A stretch of 64,000 nucleotides of DNA from Sinohyriopsis cumingii. Taxonomy: Eukaryota; Mollusca; Bivalvia; Unionida; Unionidae. Each line of letters begins with the position of its first letter. Position 1 is the first letter of the stretch. The position numbers and the translations under genes are program-made. The stretch is from the NCBI GenBank assembly GCA_028554795.2, contig CM068839.1, forward strand, positions 84,403,540-84,467,539, in the 5' to 3' direction. Shown one piece after another: positions 56,301-64,000 of the stretch. The notes below the pieces were generated by a model, which searched no databases, was not told the origin of the DNA, and saw only the letters and a program-made list of their open reading frames with translations.

Positions 56301-57568
56301 AACATTTTTAAATAAAAATAAACCTCAGGCCACTATAAGATGTATGTGTATATATATATACACACACAATAGTACATTCATTACTGTAAGTATTACATTA
56401 TAAATAAATGGCTTAATGCCATGAATCAGTCACGCAATTGTACAAAGAAAATGGTGACGTTCTTCATTTTCGTTAGCATAGATCAACTTATTACAGCTAC
56501 CTTACAACAAGTAAGATCTTATTAACACATTTCTGTATTCAGTTTTGAGATTTTTATTTTCTTAGAAAATACTTATCTTGAATGTGTGCGGATTATTAAG
56601 GGTGGTTATGGTAAGGTTGACTGCTATCTTACAGGTTAGGCATCAAGAAGATGGATTTTGTTCTTTTGCTAGATTATTTTTCCTATTAGAGACATATTGG
56701 TTTTTCAACTAATAACAGGGAGCAGTTTGATTAGCAGGAAGAGTAAAGTATTCTCCCATAGAATAGGAGAGAAGACAAATTTCCTCGAAAATTAATTTCC
56801 TAGTTTCGACCGATCAAAAATAATTTATTTGATGCACCAGCACTATCTATGATAAACAATACAATAAATGAAAAGATACCTTCCTCACTCGTAATGTACA
56901 AACCTAAATGTTATTATGCCACCATCGTTAGAAAGACATACATATATGAAAGTGAAATGATTATTAATTAAATTTCTAACAGTCCCTATACGTCAAAAAT
57001 TGCCTGACGAAAATATGGACCTGTCAACACATTTATGAAGCTTTTAGGGAAGTGGCTTAAACCTATAAATATATTAATATTGTGTAAAAAAAAAAAGTAC
57101 CGACTGATTTTCCGTATCCCGACATTATTCATGCGATAACCCTAAACTACAATGTATTGTAAAATTAACATCAATATTTTTCATATCTCTTAGAGCTGAA
57201 CACTTAATATCTCGCATCTCGAAAATTAAGAATATCAGATAATCCGTATCCCACAAATCACTGAGAGCTGGTTTTATCACACAGAAAGACATGATGTGAA
57301 TATAAGATTTATATATGTTTGTATATCCATTATGGGTGCATGTGTGTGTACGTGTGTGTGTGTGTGAGTGAGAGAGAGAGAGGAATGGAGGATACCTTAG
57401 ATTCCCGATGGGTGGAGCTGCATATGGTATGCCATAAAACACCTGACTTCTTTCAGTCAGAAATCCCCTCACTGTTCCATACTTCGTCTGAACAGTCACG
57501 TCTCCATCCACAATAAAACAACACCAGAGTGCAACTGCGACGTATCCTACACAATTACACCTAAACAT
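50904..57568 (-). CDS. Secreted carboxylesterase/cholinesterase-family hydrolase, five exons
   Basis: Joining minus-strand exons 57568-57396, 55548-55425, 54828-54639, 52784-52654 and 51896-50904 gives 1611 bases, 536 residues, the usual family length, with GT/AG at each junction and matching phases (2, 0, 1, 0). A signal peptide (about residues 1-21) precedes VQTKYGTVRGF and FYGIPYAAPPIGNLR. Exon 3 has the oxyanion-hole HGG at 128-130. Exon 5 has the nucleophile GQSAG with Ser213, the acid in GTVTEEAR (Glu338 or Glu339) and the base in CHGSE with His443. The end is CDFWDRIGYSA. It would hydrolyse carboxylic esters outside the cell or in the secretory pathway; the substrate cannot be told. 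One donor (GTCTGC after exon 3) is weak. A decayed copy lies downstream. Confidence 0.88.
52312..52324. repeat. Poly-G tract in esterase intron 4-3 region
   Basis: Thirteen Gs, between exon 5 and exon 4 of the esterase. The larger intron 3 (52785-54638) holds an AAT-rich tract at 53326-53362 and nothing else recognised. Confidence 0.7.
52654..52784 (-). CDS. Carboxylesterase exon 4
   Basis: 131 bases after TTTTAG|, encoding ALGFLYTGSGPDDIRGNYG to NFGGDPSN, ending AAT|GTAGGC in phase 0. Confidence 0.88.
54639..54828 (-). CDS. Carboxylesterase exon 3 (oxyanion hole)
   Basis: 190 bases from TSESCLFLNIW through VMVFIHGGNF to FDYRMG, ending ATGG|GTCTGC in phase 1. Confidence 0.88.
55425..55548 (-). 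CDS. Carboxylesterase exon 2
   Basis: 124 bases after ACATACAG|, completing Arg and encoding WKPPIPPASWAPKI to YICPNE, ending GAG|GTAAGA in phase 0. Too short to stand out as an open frame alone. Confidence 0.85.
57396..57568 (-). CDS. Carboxylesterase exon 1 (signal peptide)
   Basis: Starts at ATG 57568 and ends CTAAG|GTATCC in phase 2 within the PPIGNLR motif. Encodes the hydrophobic leader and the first strands. Confidence 0.8.
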
Positions 57569-58121
57569 TTCTTTTAAAATTAGAAATAATAAAGCGGATA
57601 TTTAATTATTGAACACTGAATAAATGGTCAATTTATCGGGAGTAAGCTTGGGTGATATTAAGTGTATTTCGTACACAACTAACGTGTATGTTATACCAGT
57701 AAACCTTGACATTTTGTTTTATCTCACAAATATCACGGGACTGCGGTGCAAATTTCGGTCAGTAGTCTACCCTCTTATCTGAATGTGCTCAATACAGTTA
57801 TCTGTTAACCTCTGAATGCATTGAATTTTATTATCGTCCAGTCATCGAAACTATTATGAATATCTGCAACGAGTAATAAATACATGTAAAGGAAATTTTC
57901 TGTGTATGTACTAAAACTTTCAATATTTAAAAAAAATCTGGTTTTGTTAGATTATTACATAGGCCCCACCCCCAACATAAAATTGTCAAACGTCATCACC
58001 GTTTTCAAGCCCGCAACATTTGTGGGACTGATATAGGTCAGAGTGAACTACTTTCTTGTTGTTTGAATTGATTGTCACCATCATTAGTTAGCAGGACTAT
58101 TTACCTCCCCTACGTTCATGG

Positions 58122-58876
58122 CCCCACCAACATGTCATGAACATATGCAAGGCTGCATATCTTGAGCTGAGACGCATCAGCTCAATTCGCAAATATCTTT
58201 CAGTTGATGCTACTAAAACACGTGTGTGTTCGTTAGTACTTTCAAGACTGGGCTATTGTAACTCAATTCTGTTTGGTTCATCTCAATATCTGCTCCAGAA
58301 ACTTCAAAAAGTTCAAAACAGGGCTGCTCGGATCATCCTTAGAGTGCCACGATCAGAGCACACTTCCCCGCTGCTCTGTACCCTAAACTGGCTATCCATT
58401 CTATCCAGAATCAAACACGAAATGTGTTCTCTGTGCTACGTTTCACTGACGGACTCCAGTCCAACATACCTATCCGACCTCACCAAGGTGTACACACCAG
58501 CAAGATACTTACGCTCCTCTTCTGACAATCGTATATTCATTACTCCCACTATGAAAACGAAGTCATATGGACATCGTTCTTTTGCATACCAGGCCCCAGC
58601 AACGTGGAACGAATTGCCATCACATTCAAGAGTGCTGTTAATACTCACCTATTTCGTCTGCAAGAACAAACTTAAAGACCTAATAATGTTTCCTACTTTA
58701 AATATTTTCAGCATGTTTTTATGTTTTCTAATTTCATGGTGTTTTTTTGTTGTAATCATGTCATTATATATGAACTTTTTATGTTATAGGTGTTGTCTAA
58801 TGTTGTAAAGAGATTAGAGCTTCTAAAGATTAGGCGCTATACAAAGTCCTTATTATTATTATTATATTATTATTAG
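58122..58876 (+). mobile_element. 5'-truncated CR1/L2-like LINE copy with (ATT)n tail
   Basis: The open segment 58137-58808 matches the C-terminal block of the LINE at 43146-46230 (RRISSIRKYLSVDA, LQKLQKVQN, IILRVPRSEHTSPLLCTLNW) on the opposite strand. It keeps the 3' end GGCGCTATACAAAGTCC followed by an ATT microsatellite, the usual CR1/L2 tail. It is truncated at the 5' side near 58122, as expected for incomplete reverse transcription. It lies about 550 bases upstream of the esterase start. Confidence 0.88.
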
Positions 58877-59825
58877 TATTACACAACTTTCTTTGGAGGA
58901 TCATACTCTTCGATTTGGCAGAGTAGATTCAATATCATCCATGCATCGATGTATTGCGATATCTACTCTTGAGACAGTGGATAAGTATTCACAATGGAAC
59001 TATCCATATAGGACGATAGAACAATGAAACACAAATTAAATTATATAAACAATCTAACATTAGAGATTTCCTTGCTGACTTTCGATCCGACTGAATGAAG
59101 TAAATAACAAGACATTTAGAATAATTTAAGTCCCTTTGATTTGTTTTATATGTTTGTTGTTGAATTTGTTGTTGATTTTTACTGTTGAGTCTGGTAGAAA
59201 TCTCTTTGCACGATCCAAAGAAGATGGAAGATGTTCGGGAAAATTGTGTGCAGATTGTCTGGATAGCATCTGAACAAGTTTTATGAAGTACGAAAGTTTG
59301 CACCAAAAAAGTGAGTTATTGTTGTATGGTATAATTTTATCAGTTCTTTTTTTATAAAAACTTTAATGTTCTTTTTATCTTTTTTCTATTTCTATCCCAA
59401 GATGAAATAATACTGTTGTAAAAATCGATCTCTACCACCACCATTTTGAGCACAGCAAAAATAGTTACTTGGTCATGTCGTCTGATTTGCGTAATTATAC
59501 GGTAATCTGCTTTCTACGTTCTTATTTATGATTTAAGTTATACTTTATGTGGGAATGTAATTCTATTGGAAATAGAAACTGTCGGTTTGCAGCGTTTGTA
59601 TCACAACACCCATTATTATAGTGATTTTACTGACTCTTAATAAGTTATTAATAGTTGATACCCTCCTCGTTCACTGTCGCGCGCAGAGTACGTCTATTCG
59701 CAGAATATGAATACAAACGTGTTTAACATTATTTTATTGTATCTAATAATTTATTTTAGTGAACGTTTAAAGGAAAAGCACTAAGAAAATGAAAAACGAA
59801 TACTCATAGTTTTTCTTTGTTCTAG

Positions 59826-60013
59826 AAAATGAAGACAATCTGCAACGAATGTATGCAACGACACAAGAGATGTTTGTGTTGCAAAACTGGACTAAGTTGT
59901 ACATGTTTTTATTCATGTGCGCGATCCTATCGCGATGTATATCGTACCGAGGACAATTATGGTGATATATTTCGTGATACAGAATGGCTGACGATCCCCA
60001 GCTCTATGATTTG
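59826..60013 (+). CDS. Exon-like segment, Cys-rich frame, function unknown
   Basis: A segment bounded by TTTGTTCTAG| and GATTTG|GTAAGTAAT. The ATG at 59829 frame encodes 61 residues rich in Cys in the first half (CNECMQRHKRCLCC...CTCFYSC). A second frame is also mostly open, so the reading frame is uncertain. No family recognised. Confidence 0.25.
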
Positions 60014-62524
60014 GTAAGTAATACGCTGTGTACTGGAAAAAGTTAATGTCATTGGTCATTCCGAACTTGTCGACCCTATCGTATTGCCGCCAGAAATGCA
60101 CACTACTAATATTGTAATGACCACGGATAGAGCCACAATGACTCTTTGGGACAATTTGGGATATTTTGTTTTTATCAATTTTGTTTTGATAAATAGGATA
60201 CATATTAAATCAATTAAATAACATAACATATAAATTGTCAAATTAAGCTGTAATTGCTCTTTATTTCTAACGATTGGTCAGTAATTAACCAATCATTATA
60301 GCCGATTTCTTCATGTGTATACTCTATTTTCGAGGTACAAATTCATTTAGGAAAAGTCATATCTTAAGATTCTAATATTTTTGCTTACCTACTGCACACT
60401 TCGGAATTACTGAGACATTACTGTAAGTAATTTATGTAAACTTCAGTCATATTCATGAAAAGAACCATCCATGTTTAGTCCAAGTATCACGATATTCGCC
60501 ATTCCAATTGGAGAGAAAGAGTTTCGTATTTGGATACTCTGATCACTAAATTATTCTGTCCATGGAGAGATGGATACTGATAAATCCTTAAATTTATATT
60601 TGCTTGTTTCAGTAATAATATGGTTGCAATACATATAGAGATAAGACAAATTTGGACATCACGCATACGCATACACACACGCACAATCTCGTCAGCAATT
60701 ATATGATGCATTTTTCTTTTAATCATTTATTTGTTAACTTTTTGTGATTCTGAGTTTTGTCGTTCGTATGCTGGTTTGTCACAATTCAAGACTGGAGTTG
60801 ATGACAGGGTACGCCCTGACTGCAACAATTATGTCATTATTTATATTCGAGATCGCAAGATTATTTGACATTGATCACAGGCAAAACTTGTGTCCGGTAA
60901 TATTTGCCAAAGGATATCGAGAGATGTCGCCAAGTGAAAAACTTGTGAACTTTATTGTCATTTAATATTCTTTTATATTCTCCGTCACTCAACTTTTAGG
61001 TATAATACTAATCAAAAGAAAAATAATCAGAAAACGAAAACCAGTCAGGTTGACAAAACATCCAACAACCTAATTCTTTAAAATGTGATCACAGCATGAC
61101 AACAACGAGCAACGATAGCATTAATACATTAACCCCTGGAGGTTTTTGACATTTTCGTCTGAATATCGAGTAGGAAACAAATTTTGAAAGCTATTTTTGA
61201 ATAGATCCAAAAACACCAAATCCCCGGTGATCTTTCAATAACATACTGCCTAGTTGTGTTAGAAACATAGTGTTTCATTGGCTATTTGACTCGCGCATGA
61301 GCAGAAGGGTAAAAGTTGAATTTTTTTGTTTGTTGCTAAACGGAACCATTATATTTGTATCGAGACCACTCTTTATTCCAAATGACCATCTTATCCTACT
61401 CTTTTGCAAAGGTTCATCTGTCTGTTTGCAGTTCATACCGGTTTGCCTTAGATCTCAGACCGAAAAGTCTAAAATCCGGACACAAAATCGGATTCTGACC
61501 ACGGGCGAATTTTGGGTAGAACAAAGCCGGGTCCAAAAAATGAGATTTTTTAAACTGTATTTTGTAGTGCAACTAGATATTCTAGATTATTTGGTATCAT
61601 TGCGGAGCTACATCTGTCCACCTTTCTATAATACCACCCACTTTAGTGTATCAAATTAAATTTGTGAAATTAATCCAGTAGTTTGTCTTTCAGGAGTTTC
61701 ATAAATTATGTTTGGAATGAGAACAATGTAAGATTCTATTTATTACATGGCAAAAATACTGTTTTTACTTTATCAAACAGAAAAAATAGGGTAATGAAAT
61801 TACTTTAAAATACATTCGGATTCCTTGGTGGTTACGATTTTCTCTTGCATGAGGTTATACCATTATTTGTGACGTAAAGAGGAGATATTACACTTGCTAG
61901 ATATATGATAATTATAATATCGAGAATATTTTCCATTATTACTTTAATATCGGATATATTTCATCGTGTGGTACCAAAGCAAAAACTGCTGTAAAGAGTA
62001 GCGAAGATTCGTTAAAAAAATGTCGCTTTTTGTGCCAAACGAGAATTTATTTTTATTATATACAAAGTTGATTTTGAATGAAGTTAAGAAAACTTAAGTC
62101 ACACTTCAGCACACCACCCACACCACCTTTTTCGTAAGTTCGTCTCACATTCAATAGAATCCATAGACTGGTCGCAAATATATCAGCGATTTAAGATAGG
62201 GGCATGTTTGGAATGATCCAGTCTGTTGGAATCAATTACAATCTGACTTTTTGTGAACCATTTAACTATACTTACCACAAAGCTAATCCCATTCAGCAAA
62301 TGTATTACACCCGGATTTTAACATTTTTACGTTTTGATCAAGGCAGTGCAAGGGAAATAACTTACAGATTCGAGCGGCGTCGAGTCAAATTTCATCTGTC
62401 GAGTCAGATGTCAATGGTATCGCTGCCATTTGTTAATCTTTTGACAAAGGATGAGCCTTCATGAATCGAGTTTATTTAAGGGTTAATCTGAACCTTGATT
62501 ACTTACTCAGATAAAGTTTTGCAG

Positions 62525-62599
62525 ACACAAGTGGGTTTGTATGGCCTCTTTCCAAAAACAGCCACCCAAAGACTCAACTCACCGGACATCTTCGAACAG
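62525..62599 (+). CDS. Exon-like 75-base segment, function unknown
   Basis: Bounded by TTTTGCAG| and GAACAG|GTACGC; 25 codons in phase 0 encoding VGLYGLFPKTATQ and LNSPDIFEQ. The sharp splice sites and open frame look genuine but no neighbouring exon was found and the family is not recognised. Confidence 0.3.
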
Positions 62600-64000
62600 G
62601 TACGCAGTGAGACAATTTGATAATCAAAAAATATGAATTCCGTAATCGATATTAACATGATCATTTCTTAATATTATTTGTTGGTTTTCCGACAGTGCTT
62701 TCACATGGGAAAATGGCGTTAAGGTTTACTAATCACGCGAAAAAGGGGTTTTTCTAAAGCTGAACTTATTCTTATTCTATTGTACAGCTAAAGACATAAC
62801 ACTTGAAACGCGCAATATCTAAAATAAATATGCATAACGTCTGGGCATATTCTAAGTTATATATATGCAGTTCAAAGACAAATTAATATGTTATTCTCTT
62901 ACAATTCTATTCTAATTATAACTTTGCAGAAAAAATATAGAAAACGTTTTAAAAAATCGCCAAAAATGATCTAAATAAATGTAAAACATGGCACATATAC
63001 AGAACGGGTAGAAGCAGTTGAAAAATAAACTGAACCAAAATATAAGATACATCCACTAATAATTGAAAGCGACTTTTTAAAACGAATGTTTACAGCCTTA
63101 CTAATATTAACTTGCACATATATAAATATTAGTAGATATCATACCTTTTTTAAATTGTATTTCAAGCAGCTCTAGTTCTAACCTAGACTTCATTTGATTG
63201 CCTGCTGCTCAAGTCATCCATGCATTATCAACATCAAGAAATATTTTTCTCTAAATCTAAGTATTCCATCCGGATAAAATTATCTTACTATCAAAATCAC
63301 ATACTTTCTCTGAACAGGTAACCGCAACTTTGTTCATTTCTTGATTAGACGTGCGTGGTACAGTTTTCGCTGCGCGGCATGTTCGATCTGGAATATTTTC
63401 GGGTGAAACAACCACATTTTCTGTAATCCTCTGTCGAAGTAAGAATTTTGGTTGCAGTAGTTTATCTCTTCTTTAACCTTCTGGCTTCTGCTCCACATTT
63501 CGTGGTATGGCTTTATCGTTTCTCACTTAGGCTGAATCATGCTAAGCCACCAAATGTATCGCAGACGTTTTAAAAGATAACGTGCCATCCAGTGTGAAAA
63601 ATCGTTACAGTGGTATAATTCCGCCGCTATGTAATCAGCACACGGACATCATTTTTAACTGTACTGGGCTAATTTGGTATCGGGTTATTGTTTTATGAAT
63701 GAGCGATATATTACAATAATGATATGTGAAGACGTGCACGCAAAACACAAAAAGCCTAATGTCGCTATAGCAGACGACACTGACATATCAACATATGACA
63801 TTCTCATTTGCACCCTTGAATGAAGAAGCCACAATATATCATATTGGGAAGGATTAGATAAAAATCACGACGAATAAAGATAATATGCTATTCAACAATT
63901 GATGACGTATTCTGAGTTCCGGTGTCTGTATTTAAACGCTCTTGCTCATCTTTACTCGCAAAGTGGCAGCCAATGCTCGAACTTTGTCTTAGCATTGCAC

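Larger units (their letters stand above)
58877..64000. other. No recognised gene; two exon-like segments
   Basis: AT-rich DNA. Apart from the two exon-like segments listed separately, I see no motif, repeat family or RNA gene. Confidence 0.4.

Overview
The window reads as nuclear DNA from an animal, most likely a marine invertebrate and probably a mollusc. That placement is inferred from AT-rich DNA full of simple repeats, tRNA-derived SINEs, CR1-like and Tx1-like LINEs, a fish/invertebrate-type Ty3 element, and intron-containing genes for a secreted carboxylesterase and an alkyl sulfatase. No sequence here names the species.

Region 1 (1-8506) is different in kind. It is intronless, tightly packed and almost free of lesions, and reads as most of a Polinton/Maverick- or adintovirus-like dsDNA element that continues past the left edge. 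It carries a capsid-associated protein, a two-helix membrane protein, an HNH endonuclease, a Cys-rich small protein, a 990-residue protein joining a divergent family-B DNA polymerase palm to an SF1 helicase, a retrovirus-type DDE integrase, a zinc-ribbon plus phospholipase A2 capsid protein split by a frameshift in a homopolymer, and an A32/FtsK-like packaging ATPase. The polymerase would copy the genome, the integrase would insert it, the ATPase would package it, and the PLA2 protein would act at entry. The polymerase-helicase fusion is the most novel object in the window.

Region 2 (8507-29040) is a repeat landscape: poly-C and (TA)n tracts, two SINE families, a degenerate Tx1-like LINE on the minus strand (about 16.3-19.1 kb), and a degenerate Ty3/Gypsy element of Gmr1 type (about 21.3-26.0 kb) with integrase upstream of reverse transcriptase and a tRNA-Pro primer site.

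Region 3 (29694-37046) holds a four-exon plus-strand gene for a metallo-beta-lactamase-fold alkyl sulfatase (583 residues). Its splice phases match throughout. Its introns host a SINE, MITE-like elements and a large fold-back array of 58-bp repeats.

Region 4 (39340-57568, minus strand) holds a five-exon carboxylesterase gene with an intact catalytic triad (536 residues) and, downstream of it, a decayed tandem copy with stops and frameshifts. A CR1-like LINE (43.1-46.2 kb) lies at the 5' side of the pseudogene, and a second, 5'-truncated copy of that LINE lies at 58.1 kb. The right end (58.9-64 kb) contains no recognised gene, only two short exon-like segments.
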